From positions 186,001 through 250,000 of the forward strand of contig JAVJAP010000352.1 of assembly GCA_034770075.1 (NCBI GenBank): a DNA stretch of 64,000 nt, written 5' to 3'. Shown piece by piece: positions 21,986 through 33,919 of this stretch. A program made the translations under genes and the position numbers. The notes below the pieces were generated by a model, which did no database searches, was not told where the DNA came from, and worked only from the letters and a program-made list of their open reading frames with translations. This DNA comes from Aralia elata (taxonomy: Eukaryota; Streptophyta; Magnoliopsida; Apiales; Araliaceae). Position 1 is the first letter of the stretch, and each line of letters starts with the position of its first letter.

Positions 21986-22047
21986 CTACTTCCGCATCTT
22001 GTCCTTGCCTTTACTCGTGGACGGCTCGTCCGATTTCTCTGTCTTAG
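21986..22047 (-). other. Conserved LTR mini-exon (element B, 3' LTR)
   Basis: After acceptor-like ACTTTGCAG the frame reads AKTEKSDEPSTSKGKDKMRK and then TAG. Compared with A the differences are codon substitutions without frame change. The copy in the other LTR is at 30,772-30,711. Confidence 0.5.
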
Positions 22048-23102
22048 CTGCAAAGTTTAATGCAAGAGTGAGCAAACAATTGCCCACAAGTGTGATAACA
22101 ATAGCAATTGAATAATCAATGAAGTGGATTTCAACTGAGGTATAATAGTTTTTCTGAGTTCAATCAACTGAAAGCTCAATAGAAAACTTAGCTCAAGAAC
22201 TGAATATAAATTTAGGATTAAAAGTGTATCTGAGGGTCACAAGACCTCGAACTATGTCCTAGGTTATCAAGTATTTCTACCGCAACCTTTAACAGTCTTA
22301 TAGACTATGGACCATCCATCTCGTACTCAGGGGGATCAGCCCTTTGTACAATGTATTGTGCACAAACATTTTAACGCTGTCGCGTAATTAATCCCCTATA
22401 TTAGGGTTGTTCATCTCAGTTTAGCATCAGAATCCGTACCAAAAGGAACTTGGTTTGGAAAGATTCTAAAATATTCTAAGTCTTTAGAATGCTCATCAAC
22501 TAAGGACTAGCTGAATCAACTAGGGTTTGCTAGTCACTAAAGTATTTGATTCATCGATAAAGTTTGTACAATAGAAATTCTGTTCAAAGTTTGAATAATG
22601 ATCAATGATCGAACAATAAATAACTGGAATAAAGCTTTAGCTCTTAATCATGATAGCAATCTCGCTTGAATAACAATAAGCTAAGGTTTATAATCTTGCT
22701 CAATGAAAATTAACTTGCTTTAAATGAAATAACAAGTTTAAGGAAAAGAAACTTGCTCAACGTAAAAGTAATAAATTGAGATAAGGAACTTGCCTCGTGC
22801 GTAGATTACAGATTAAATAATTCACGTTCTTTAATCGACCTATACGTTTTGATTACAAAACGATAACAATAATTAGTTACAAATTCGTATACATTTAAGT
22901 CTCGTTCTTCTCCTATTTATTATACCATCTCGATCGACATTCAATAATCCACAAATATTTGCTAACAACCCTTGTGGTATCTCATTGGTCATTTATTACC
23001 TCAATATAGGTTTTAAACATACATATAACAACATAGCAATATCACAAAACAAATAAATAAATTTTAATTTAATTAAATTTTTTTTTTTATTATTTACTGT
23101 TC

Positions 23103-23250
23103 CACCGCCGGGGCGGTGAAATTCTTAACGAAACCGTCGCCGGGGCGAGGCTGTCGCCGGGGCGACACACATAGTTCAAATATGCCGCCGGGGCGACAAG
23201 GCCGCCCGGGCGATATTGCTAGCTCATATCTATCGCCGGGGCGGTAGACG
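23103..23250. repeat. Array of six GC-rich inverted repeats in the B 3' LTR
   Basis: Perfect copies are CACCGCC/GGCGGTG (23,103-23,118) and TGTCGCC/GGCGACA (23,152-23,167). CTATCGCC/GGCGGTAG near 23,231 pairs apart from one T:G position, which is C:G in the other LTR. Three further copies are imperfect. On the element strand the array is about 600 bp after the TATA element, so it is probably in the transcribed leader. Confidence 0.8.
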
Positions 23251-23861
23251 CGACTGACACCTTCTACAGTTCGCGAACCAGTGAAAACTTAGACCAAATT
23301 TGGCCAAATTTTCCGAATTCTACCATCCAATATACAAATTAAATATACCCAGACATCTAACATGGTAGAAAATAATTACCCAACATGTTTCTAACCAATC
23401 TAAGCATTATAAAACACATAATCAACCAATTACAAACCCAAAATTCTCTGTTTATGAAAAATATTCATACTTTAACCACTTTAATGAAATTAAACACTGT
23501 GACTTCATCTTTCAACCATTTTAATCCTTTCTACTTGCATTCTTTTCATTTTTCATCATATTATCATAATCAAACATCAATTTTACCAATTAACAACCAA
23601 TTTGAATACCAATTTCATACATATATACCATACATGAAATAAACTCTGTAAAAATCACAAACTCTACTCCAAAGCATGTTTTCATGGATTAAAACCTTAA
23701 AATTAACTTATAATCATCATATAATCATCTAATTCATGATTACTAACAATTGCATCAACTAATTCATGCTTTTAGCAAACAATTCACTTACATGAAACTA
23801 AAAAACATATACAGTGAAACAAAACTATAAATAAAACTTAAAAGAGATTATACCTTCAAGC

Positions 23862-23871
23862 TATATATATA
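23862..23871 (-). promoter_or_regulatory. TATA-like element of the B LTR
   Basis: TATATATATA on the element's strand, with the equivalent at 32,571-32,582 in the 5' LTR. It is the only strong TATA-like string in the middle of the LTR on the correct strand. The start site is not known. Confidence 0.4.
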
Positions 23872-24499
23872 ATTCCTTAGCTTAGCACTTCTCTTTCTTT
23901 TCTTTCTTAATTCACAAACTCTCAATTCTAAATTTTCTCTCTATTCTCACTCTCTCTTTTCTCTGAACTCCCAAACTCTGTTCTTATTCTTTCTTTCTCT
24001 TTTTTTTTAAAACTCTGTGTTTTCTTATTTCTTAACAACTGATAAGAAAAAAGCAAAAACAAATAAAAACTGATATAACGTATATTCTCTAATTAAACCA
24101 TCAGTTATAAAAATTCAAAGGTCATAAGGTCTTGTTTGGTTTGATGGAAATAAAACTCTTTCTATTTATTTTAATAACTCATTATAACATATAGTTTTAA
24201 TTGTCACACTTAATCAATTAAATTGTAACAATATAAATTTAATCATAACTTCTATTTGGCCATCTATAAATTAATCCAAATAATTCAATAAATCATTTTA
24301 TTCAAATAAACCATTTAATCATCTAATTTAATTATTAAATTTAGAATAATCGCATCAAATCAAATTTAAATATCATTTAACATAAATTCTTTCACCATAA
24401 CTTATAAATTATTTATTTTACTCAATAAATAAATTAATAAAAATATTTATATAACTCAATAAATATTTTTATTTAATCACAAAAATTGCATTCGTTACA

Positions 24500-24609
24500 T
24501 CATTCCCTCCTTAAAAGGATTTTGTCCCCAGAATCACAACGCAATTAATTCGTCCGTTACATTCTCCCCTCCTTACAAGGATTCTGTCCCCAGAATCGCG
24601 ATACAAAGA
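24500..24609 (-). repeat. Polypurine tract of element B, duplicated with the LTR edge
   Basis: On the minus strand the tract AAGGAGGGAATGA directly precedes the 3' LTR (TGTAACG). Upstream is a second copy, AAGGAGGGGAGAA, followed by TGTAACG, the first seven bases of an LTR. Both are preceded by GATTCTGGGGAC, which in the upstream copy forms the stem GATTCT/AGAATC. Element H has a single tract. Confidence 0.8.
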
Positions 24610-27572
24610 TTAAACAAACAATTGTGGATAACTCTGCATCATTTTCTCTTCGAGTTCCCACGTAGCTTCTTCAGCACTGTGGTTCCTCCAGATTACCTTA
24701 ACAGAAGGTATCACTTTATTTCTGAGAACCTGCTCTTTCCTGTCCACTATCTGTACAGGTATCTCTTCATAGGATCAATCTTTCTCAAACTGTATTGGTT
24801 CATATTCTATTACATGTTTATAATCAGACTTATACGGTCGTAACACCGATATGTGAAAAACATTATGAATATGGTCTAACTCGGGAGGTAAAGCTACCTC
24901 ATAAGCCACCTCGCCTACTCGTTTCAGTACCTCGAAGGGTCCAATAAATCGCGGACTGAGTTTACCCTTTTTACCAAATCTAATTTTTCCCTTCCAGGGA
25001 GATACTTTGAGGAACACAAAGCTCCTGACTTCAAATTCACGATTTTGACGATGCTGATCTGCATATTTCTTTTGCCTGTCTTGAGCAGTTAACAATCAGG
25101 CTCTTATCACCTTGACAATTTCAGCAGTTTGTTGTACCAACTCAGGTCCCAATAGGCGACGTTCACCAACCTCGTCCCAACACAACGGAGTTCTGCACTT
25201 CCTTCCATACAACGCTTCATATGGCGGCATTCCAATACTCGCGTGATGACTATTGTTATAGGCAAACTCGACCAGGGGTAAATGATCATCCCAGTTGCCT
25301 TTAAAATCCATGATGCATGCCCGAAGCATATCCTCCAACGTCTAAATCGTTCTTTCGCTCTGGCCATCGGTTTGAGGATGGTATGTTGTACTCATTCTCA
25401 ACTGCGTTCCCAAACAAGCTTGCAGACTCCTCCAAAATTTTGATGTGAATCGTGGATCTCTGTCTGACACAATTGATACTGGAACACCGTGCCTCGAAAT
25501 AATTTCCTTGACGTATAATTTCGCCAGTTGATCCAGAGTGAATCTGATTTTGATAGGCAAGAAATGTGCTGATTTCGTCAGTCTGTCCACTATGACCCAT
25601 ATTGCGTCATAACCCTTCTGAGTAGTTGGAAGCCCTACTACAAAGTCCATCGTGATATGCTCCCACTTCCATTCTGGTATCTCCAAGGGGTGTAACAAAC
25701 CACTTGGTCGTTGATGCTCTGCTTTGACTCTCTGATAAGTGAGACACTTCGCAACACAGTCAGCAACTTCTCTTTTCATGTTTGGCCACCAAAAATGTTG
25801 ACGAAGATCCTGGTACATCTTTGTACTTCCCGGGTGAATCGAAAATCTTGAACTGTGAGCTTCGTTCAAAATCTCCTCTTTAATCTCCAGCACTGACGGA
25901 ACCCAGATTCTGCCTTCAAATCTCAGCAACCCTTCGGTATCGATTTTATATTTAAGCTCTTCTCCCTCAAGCACTCTTTTCCGTATCTTAACACACTCCT
26001 CATCCTGGAGTTGCGTTTCCTTGACTTTGTCCACCAGAGTTTGTTGAGTTTCCATCTTGAACAATTTTTCATTAGGCTCTGCCAGACCCTTCACCTCTAA
26101 TTCCAATTTAGTCATTTCCGCTACAAGCTTCTCCTGAGCAGTTAATAAAAATAGTTTCTCCCGACCTTTTCTACTCAAAGCGTCGGCAACCACATTAGCC
26201 TTTCCCGGATGGTATAGAATTTCACAATCATAGTCTTTGATCAATTCTATCCATCTCCTCTGCCGCATATTCAAATCCTTCTGTGTGAAAATATACTTCA
26301 GACTCTTATGGTCTGTATATATTTCACACTTCTCCCCATAGAGATAGTGCCTCGAGATTTTCAAAGCAAACACCACGGCTGCCAACTCCAAATCATGGGT
26401 CGGATACCCTTTCTCATAGTCTTTTAGTTGGCGCGATGCATATGCAATAACCTTAACGTTCTACATAAGCACACAACCAAGTCCTTTATGTGATGCGTCA
26501 CTATACACCACAAAATTTCCTGTATCATCTGGCAAAGACAACACAGGCGTCGAGCTTAGTCTCTTCTTTAGTTCTTAGAAACTCTCTTCGCACTTCTCCG
26601 TCCAAACGAACTTCACTGATTTTCTTGTTAAATTCGTCAACGGAGTGGCGATCCTGGAGAAATCTTGAATAAAACGCCTGTAATAACCTGCCAAACCTAG
26701 GAAACTCCTCACTTCTGATGGTGTTTTTGGCTGATCCCAATTCATCACAGCTTCCACTTTAGCTGGATCCACCGAAATCCCGTCTTTATCGATAACATGC
26801 ACAAGGAATTGAACACGCTCCAACCAAAATTCGCACTTCAAAAATTTTGCATACAATTTCTCTTTCCTTAACGCCTCCAATGTCACCCTTAAATGCTCTA
26901 CGTGTTCTTTTTGAGTTTTGGAGTAAACCAAAATGTCGTTTATGAATACCACTACAAACTTATCCAGAAATGGTTTAAACACCCTATTCATTAAGTCCAT
27001 GAATGCTGCAGGCGCATTCGTTAAACCAAATGACATGACCAAAAACTCATAGTGACCATATCTAGTTCGAAATGTCGTCTTTGGTATGTCCTCCTTCCTC
27101 ACCTTTAACTGATGGTACCCACTTTGTAGATCTATCTTTGAAAAATATCTCGCTCCCTTCAGCTGGTCAAACAGGTCATCGATTCTTGGCAACGGATACT
27201 TATTTTTAATCGTGACCTTGTTCAACTCTCTATAATCAATGCAAAGACGCATTGATCCGTCCTTCTTCTTGACGAATAATACCAGCGCTCCCCACGACGA
27301 AACGCTCGGTTGAATATACTTTTTATCCACCAACTCCTGTAATTGCACCATCAACTCCTTCATTTCTACTGGAGCCATTCTATATGGGGCTTTTGATATA
27401 GGAGCTGTACCCGGTGCTAAATCAATTACAAACTCAATTTCCCTATCTAGCGGTAGTCCTGGCAAATCATCAGGAAACACATCCGCAAAATCCCTAACTA
27501 CCGGTATCTCCTCTAACTTTGCACCCACCTTTCGGGTATCGACTATGTAGGCTAGATATCCTACACATCCTT
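24610..27572 (-). pseudogene. Element B pol: RT, RNase H, integrase, chromodomain-like tail
   Basis: RT occupies about 27,528-26,800, with SKIDLQSGYHQ and MSFGLTNAP. The catalytic block reads FINDILVYS, so the first of the two essential aspartates is asparagine (AAC for GAC). RNase H is broken by TAA at 26,575 and TAG near 26,463. Integrase shows the HHCC region (IHPGSTKMYQDLR, CVAKCLTYQ) and a complete catalytic triad (MDFVVGLP, VSDRDPRF, and E in QSERT), then a TAG at 25,342. Further stops lie at 25,096 and 24,775. The tail to 24,610 has VIPSVKVIWR and EEATWELEEKM, the Tekay chromodomain-type end. Confidence 0.93.
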
Positions 27573-29107
27573 ATCTCAACATCTTTCTGGCCTGCATCAT
27601 CGTCAGACAACTCGTTTATCTAGGCGACTTGCTGTCATAAAACACTACCTTTGACGGAGTTAGAAGGTTTACACACTTCTTTTGACAATCAATAACTGCC
27701 CCATGGTTGAACAACCAATCCATTCCCAAAATAACGTCAAACTCCCCAAGACGAATTGGGATCAAGTTTACTGTCATCACATGACCCTTAATATCTACCT
27801 GACAGTTTTTGTGGACAAACCTAACAGGAATCACTTCCCTATTCGCAATTTCTATATTCATGGGGTAATCTAATTCTTCTTGGGGTAACCTTAATTTCTT
27901 AGCAAAATCATCGGATATAAATGAGCAAGTAGCACCCGAGTCAAACAATACATAAGCATTAATATTATTGACTGGAATGATACCTGACACTACATCCTTT
28001 GACTGCACAGCATCCTGCACCATCATGTTGAATGTTCGAGCGGTAGGTCGATTGGGCTGTGTCGGTCCTGTGATAGTCAGATTGCCACCACCATTGTTTC
28101 CTTTTCCTGCACTAGCTCCACCTGTAGTTGCTTTCTTGGGGCAGTCTCGGGCAAAGTGATCCTTCGACCCGCAGATGAAACATGCGCCCTTCTTCGGACT
28201 AGGGCAATTCGGTGCGATATGACCCTCCTGACCGCAATTAAAGCATACCCTCTTACCCTTCAAACAAACACCCACATGGCTCTTTCCGTAGTTACTGCAC
28301 GCCTTTATCTTCTTTTTCTGATTACCCTGCTGATTTCCCGCAGAGTTATTATCACTCCACTTCCTCTTCTGACCGCTGCCCCCATGGCTACCACTTGCCT
28401 TGTTTTCACTTTCATTCTTCTTCTTCCTCTGCTCTTGATTATACTTGGACAGAGCATCACTACCTCCTTCAGCGATAATTGCCTTTTCCAAAACTGCCGC
28501 AAATGAGTTTAATTGGAATATCGAAACTCGGCTATACAGCCAGGGCTTCAGTCCCTGCTCAAACCTTCTAGCCTTTCACTCATCCGTGTTGACTTGGTAT
28601 GGCGCAAACCTCGCCAACTCGTTAAATTTTGCAGCATACTCAGGCACCGTCATGGTACCTTGCTTCAATTCCAGAAATTGCACCTCCATTTGATTTTGCG
28701 CGCTTGCCGGAAAGTAGGTCTCAAAAAATATCTCCTTAGATCGCTCCCACGGTATTACCCCTTGCCCGCCTCGGGTTTTATTAGCTTGCCACCAGTACCT
28801 TGCTTCTGACTTGAGCATAAACGTTGCAAATGCAGTCTTCTGGTCCACGTTGACCCTAGCGACATCAAACACTTTCTCTATCTCCATGATCCAAGTTTGG
28901 TCTTCAATTGGATTCATAGAGCCATGATATTCCAGAGGTCCGACAGCCTTGAAGTCTTTAAAAGTCGTAGCCTGAGCTTGGGGTTGATTCGCAAAGGCTC
29001 CCGTTAACAAAATTTACCAGTTGCTGCATTGGATTAGCGTTGACTTCTTCGTTGTTATTGGTGGATCCCTCAGGGGTCTGTTGACGGGTTTGTCTTCTTG
29101 GCGGCAT
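27573..29107 (-). pseudogene. Element B gag-protease, broken
   Basis: The start is MPPRRQTRQQTPEG at 29,107. A one-base-type frameshift near 29,010 joins to a Gag core (FKDFKAVGPLEYHG, YWWQANKTRGG). TGA at 28,576 follows NTDE. Beyond it come the Lys-rich segment and three knuckles: CSNYGKSHVGVC has lost its second cysteine, while CFNCGQEGHIAPNC and CFICGSKDHFARDC are intact. The protease has FDSGATCSFIS and ILGMDWLF. TAA codons at 27,616 and about 27,573 separate it from RT. Confidence 0.92.
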
Positions 29108-29403
29108 TTTACTGTTAAGAATTCGCGCTATTAGATTATTATTCAATTATTTAAACATTTAAGTCTTAACTTAAACATTTATAAATAACACTTAACACAT
29201 AGCACATCTGATAAACTTTTGCATTTTATTCATTTACTGCTTTTAAACATAATACAAATAACGTCATAGTTATTTATATTAAGTCATCTATCCTGACATC
29301 ACAAAGTTCTAGGATTACATCATTATTCTATTCCATTATATAAAACTGGGACTTACAACTTATTAACTTCATAAATTTTCATACTAGCATATCTAATCAT
29401 TAT

Positions 29404-30213
29404 CTACGATGACATCCCACGGCGCACAGCTTCCTTGCGTTCCTGCTCCATAATACGAGTCACCATCCTTCGATCCGCCATATCTGGATGACGATGAACT
29501 CGATCCCGAGATCTATCTACTGTGGTGTGAAAAATATACTCCATCTCATCAATCTTGGCCTTCTTTGACCGCACCTCACATTCAACACGATCTGCGCGGT
29601 TAGCCTCCCTCAACCAAGCAGTTTTAGCTCTCGCCCGCTTAGCTGACTCCTCTTTCAACTCATCTCGTACAATTTCATTCCCGGCTATCAACTGTCCTCG
29701 TCGATACTCAGACTGTGCTAGCCTCTGCTCAACCTCTGCAAGACGTGATGAAAGGTCTTGGATCTCAACATCCTTCTGCTCTAGAGCGGCTTGACGTTCC
29801 ACAACCTGTTCTCCTAACTCCTCCTTTTCGCTTTCAACATGAACCAGCTTCCACTCCACGTCTCCAAGACGTATATCTAGCTCCTCAATCTCATTGTTCT
29901 TCTGCTCCAAGACAGTCTGTCGCTCAGCCAGCTGCCTCTCTAACTCCTCCACTCTATCTTGCAACTCTATGTTGCGATCATATACCTGCTCGTACATCTG
30001 AACACCTAAGGAAGATAGTGATATCCCCTCAGGGTCTTCCTCCTCCTCCTCAACCTCCTCCGGATCCTCCTCAGGATCAGTCTCAGGCTCGTACTCGTGA
30101 CCTGCAACTGTAATCAATGGGGATGGCTCCCTCTGCACTAGCTGCTCCCGAACTACATGAATTTCCCGGGGCTCCTCCTCCCTAGCCTGACTGGGTTCTC
30201 CTCTATCAGTTAT
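29404..30213 (-). pseudogene. Element B accessory coiled-coil ORF with lost start codon
   Basis: The 269-residue frame is open from 30,213 to the stop at 29,404 but begins ATA instead of ATG (ITDRGEPSQ, compared with MTDRGEPSQ in A). The next in-frame candidate is a GTG at 30,138. Motif EIHVVREQLV, an acidic DPEEDPEE region, a long coiled coil and a basic end RRGMSS are all present. It is very similar to the A copy; A has an extra acidic segment. The loss of initiation is probably after insertion. Confidence 0.85.
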
Positions 30214-30214
30214 C

Positions 30215-30415
30215 CTGACAACAAAATTTTAAGTTTTAATTACTACTCGATAATACTCGCGAGCACATAAGTTTGTTATCAAATAAGCGCATAACACATA
30301 ATCATTTTATTATCTTTTATGAATTTCCGTAATTCATTCCTTAGAACTCGATAAGAGCTGATCACCACTATATTCTCTATCTTCTAAAAGGCTACTACCC
30401 TAAGGTTTTCCCCAC
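30215..30415 (-). other. Candidate leader intron of element B
   Basis: Donor-like ACCTTTAG/GTGGGG and acceptor-like TTGTTGTCAG one base before the former start codon; 201 nt. Confidence 0.42.
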
Positions 30416-30436
30416 CTAAAGGTTCAAAACCTATCA

Positions 30437-30448
30437 GCTCTGATACCA
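30437..30448 (-). other. Primer binding site, initiator tRNA-Met (element B)
   Basis: The minus strand reads TGGTATCAGAGC, next to the 5' LTR edge at 30,452. Confidence 0.93.
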
Positions 30449-30451
30449 ACC

Positions 30452-33259
30452 TTTGACACCCCCAAATCTGGGTACATCAACTCCACAGATTTGGTGTTCA
30501 CTATCTCAATCATTCACAACTATTTACCCATAATAAGAATAATTAAAGTAAACTTAAAGAAATATCTTCCCTCAAATGGGGTTACATCACCAATCTCTAA
30601 ATGAAACAAATCTCAGGTTATCTAACCTCTATTACATCAATGCGGAAAAAAAACATAAAATTAAATAAGTCTTGCTACAAATAAAGATCAAATAATTAAC
30701 AGATCTCTTGCTACTTCGGCATCTTGCCCTTGCCTTTACTCGTGGACGGCTCGTCCGATTTCTCTGTCTTAGCTGCAAAGTTTAATGCAAGAGTGAGCAA
30801 ACAATTGCCCACAAGTGTGATAACAATAGCAATTGAATAATCAATGAAGTGGATTTCAACTGAGGTATAATAGTTTTTCTGAGTTCAATCAACTGAAAGC
30901 TCAATAGAAAACTTAGCTCAAGAACTGAATATAAATTTAGGATTAAAAGTGTATCTGAGGGTCACAAGACCTCGAACTATGTCCTAGGTTATCAAGTATT
31001 TCTACCGCAACCTTTAACAGTCTTATAGACTATGGACCATCCATCTCGTACTCAGGGGGATCAGCCCTTTGTACAATGTATTGTGCACAAACATTTTAAC
31101 GATGTTGCGTAATTAATCCCCTATATTAGGGTTGTTCATCTCAGTTTAGCATCAGAATCCGTAACCAAAAAGGAACTTGGTTTGGAAAGATTCTAAAAAT
31201 ATTCTAAGTCTTTAGAATGCTCATCAACTAAGGACTAGCTGAATCAACTAGGGTTTGCTAGTCACTAAAGTATTTGATTCATAGATAAAGTTTGTACAAT
31301 AGAAATTCTGTTCAAAGTTTGAATAATGATCAATGATCGAACAATTAAATAACTGGAATAAAGCTTTAGCTCTTAATCATGATAGCAAATCTCGCTTTGA
31401 ATAACAATAAGCTAAGGTTTATAATCTTGCTCAATGAAAATTAACTTGCTTTAAATGAAATAACAAGTTTAAGGAAAAGAAACTTGCTCAACGTAAAAGT
31501 AATAAATTGAGATAAGGAACTTGCCTCGTGCGTAGATTACAGATTAAATAATTCACGTTCTTTAATCGACCTATACGTTTTGATTACAAAACGATAACAA
31601 TAATTAGTTACAAATTCGTATACATTTAAGTCTCGTTCTTCTCCTATTTATTATACCATCTCGATTGACATTCAATAATCCACAAATATTTGCTAACAAC
31701 CCTTGTGGTATCTCATTGGTCATTTATTACCTCAATATAGGTTTTAAACATACATATAACAATATAGCAATATCACAAAACAAATAAATAAATTTTAATT
31801 TAATTAATTTTTTTTATTATTTACTGTTCCACCGCCGGGGCGGTGAAATTCTTAACGAAACCGTCGCCGGGGCGACACACATAGTTCAAATATGTCGTCG
31901 GGGCGACAAGGCCGCCGGGGCGATATTGCTAGCTCATATCTACCGCCGGGGCGGTAGACGCGACTGACACCTTCTACAGTTCGCGAACCAGTAAAAACTT
32001 AGGCCAAATTTGGCCAAATTTTCCGAATTCTACCATCCAATACACAAATTAAATATACCCAGACATCCAACATGTTGAAAATAATTACCCAACATGTTTC
32101 TAACCAATCTAAGCATTATAAAACACATAATCAACCAATTACAAACCCAAAATTCTCTGTTTATGAAAAATATTCATACTTTAACCACTTTAATGAAATT
32201 AAACACTGTGACTTCATCTTTCAACCATTTTAATCCTTTCTACTTGCATTCTTTTCATTTTTCATCATATTATCATAATCAAACATCAATTTTACCAATT
32301 AACAACCAATTTGAATACCAATTTCATACATATATACCATACATGAAATAAACTCTGTAAAAATTACAAACTCTACTCCAAAGCATGTTTTCATGGATTA
32401 AAACCTTAAAATTAACTTATACTCATCATATAATCATCTAATTCATGATTACTAACAATTGCATCAACTAATTTATGCTTTTAGCAAACAATTCACTTAC
32501 ATGAAACTAAAAAACATATACAGTGAAACAAAACTATAAATAAAACTTAAAAGAGATTATACCTTCAAGCTATATATATATAATTCCTTAGCTTAGCACT
32601 TCTCTTCCTTCTCTTTCTTAATTCACAAACTCTCAATTCTAAATTTTCTCTCTATTTTCACTCTCTCTTTTCTCTGAACTCCCAAACTCTGTTCTTATTC
32701 TTTCTTTCTCTTTTTTTTAAAACTCTGTGTTTTCTTATTTCTTAACAACTGATAAGCAAAAAAAAATAAAAACTGATATAACGTATATTCTCTAATTAAA
32801 CCATCAGTTATAAAAATTCAAAAGCCATAAGGCTTGTTTGGCAAAACAAAATTGAAATAACTCATTATTTCCAACCAAAGGTCATAAAGCCTTGTTTGGT
32901 TTGATGGAAATAAAACTCTTTCTATTTATTTTAATAACTCATTATAACATATAGTTTTAATTGTCACGCTTAATCAATTAAATTGTAACAATATAAATTT
33001 AATCATAACTTCTATTTGGTCATCTATAAATTAATCCAAATAATTCAATAAATCATTTTATTCAAATAAACCATTTAATCATCTAATTTAATTATTAAAT
33101 TTAGAATAATCGCATCAAATCAAATTTAAATATCATTTAACATAAATTCTTTCACCATAACTTATAAATTATTTATTTTACTCAATAAATAAATTAATAA
33201 AAATATTTATATAACTCAATAAATATTTTTATTTAATCACAAAAATTGCATTCGTTACA
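30452..33259 (-). repeat. 5' LTR of element B
   Basis: Length is 2,808 bp and it aligns fully with 21,727-24,499. The plus-strand left edge is TTTGACAC, so the terminal TG has become TT. It carries the mini-exon (30,772-30,711), GC-rich dyads (31,830-31,957, including CTACCGCC/GGCGGTAG) and two 57-bp repeat units (from 32,821). Confidence 0.95.
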
Positions 33260-33814
33260 GGAACGTCGATTGCTAGGACCAGAATTAGTACAGCAGACAG
33301 CGGATATCGTTAAGTTAATACGCACACGACTCATAACGGCTCAAGATCGACAGAAGAAATATGCGGATCAACATTGTCAGAAATGAGACTTTGAACTCGG
33401 GTCGTTCGTATTTTTGAAGGTATCTCCTTGGAAAGGGAAGATACGTTTTGGTAAGAAGGGAAAATTGAGTCCACGATTTATAGGACCTTTTGTGGTATTG
33501 AGAAGAGTAGGAGAGGTGGCCTATAAAATAGCCCTACCTCCTGAGTTAGAACACATACACAATGTGTTCCATGTGTCGGTGTTAGGACCGTGTAAACTAG
33601 ACTATAAGCATGTAATAGAATATGAACCTATACAGGTTGAAAAAGACTTAACACATGAAGAAATTCCAATTCAGATAATTGATTGGAAAGAGTAAGTCCT
33701 AAGAAATAAAGTAATACCTTCAGTAAAGGTAGTATGGAGGAACACAATGCCGAAGAAGCAACGTGAGAACTCAAAGAAAAGTTGTAGAAGAATTATCTCC
33801 ATTTATTTGATTAA
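33260..33814 (+). pseudogene. Element H pol part 2: integrase end and chromodomain-like tail
   Basis: This continues H pol after the B insertion (RRLLGPELVQQTADIVK, then ITAQDRQKKYADQH). A TGA follows QK near 33,384. The core then reads FLKVSPWKGKIRFGKKGKL and FIGPFVVLRRVGEVAYKIAL, then HIHNVFHVSVL. The tail IQIIDWKE is followed by a stop, VIPSVKVVWRN, a shift, EEAT, stop and ELKEKL. The natural end is TAA 33,812-33,814. The tail is the Tekay chromodomain type. Confidence 0.9.
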
Positions 33815-33848
33815 TGCTGTTTTATGATTCCGGGGACGAAATCTTTTT

Positions 33849-33861
33849 AAGGGGGGAAGAA
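33849..33861 (+). other. Polypurine tract of element H
   Basis: AAGGGGGGAAGAA directly precedes the LTR start TGTAACG at 33,862, after the recurring GGGGACGAAATC string. Confidence 0.85.
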
Positions 33862-33919
33862 TGTAACGATTGTAAATTTTTCGGATCCTTGTAACTAGGG
33901 TTTCCAAGTATTATGGAAT
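33862..33919 (+). repeat. Shared H/G LTR, piece 1
   Basis: The first 58 bp of the LTR begin TGTAACGATTGTAAA. It is interrupted by element J after GGAAT. Confidence 0.88.

Larger units (their letters stand above)
21727..24499 (-). repeat. 3' LTR of element B
   Basis: It starts TGTGACAC and ends CATTCGTTACA (plus strand), 2,773 bp. It holds the mini-exon (22,047-21,986), six GC-rich dyads (23,103-23,250) and a TATATATATA element on the minus strand (23,862-23,871). Compared with the other LTR it has one extra dyad (about 20 bp) and lacks one 57-bp repeat unit. Confidence 0.95.
21727..33259 (-). mobile_element. Element B: complete Tekay-like Ty3/gypsy element inserted in H
   Basis: Length is 11.5 kb. 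The LTRs are 21,727-24,499 (3') and 30,452-33,259 (5'), and the target duplication GGAAC lies at 21,722-21,726 and 33,260-33,264. On the minus strand: 5' LTR, primer site, leader, accessory ORF, gag, protease, RT, RNase H, integrase, chromodomain-like tail, polypurine tract, 3' LTR. The coding part has a lost accessory start codon, a gag frameshift, eight stops and a mutated RT active site, so it is non-autonomous now. The two LTRs differ by small indels and point changes. Confidence 0.96.

Noticed and set aside
23385..23642. 85-codon frame identical in both B LTRs (also 32,094-32,351)
   Set aside because: Identity follows from LTR duplication. The composition is that of AT-rich LTR, it is on the antisense strand, and A lacks it.
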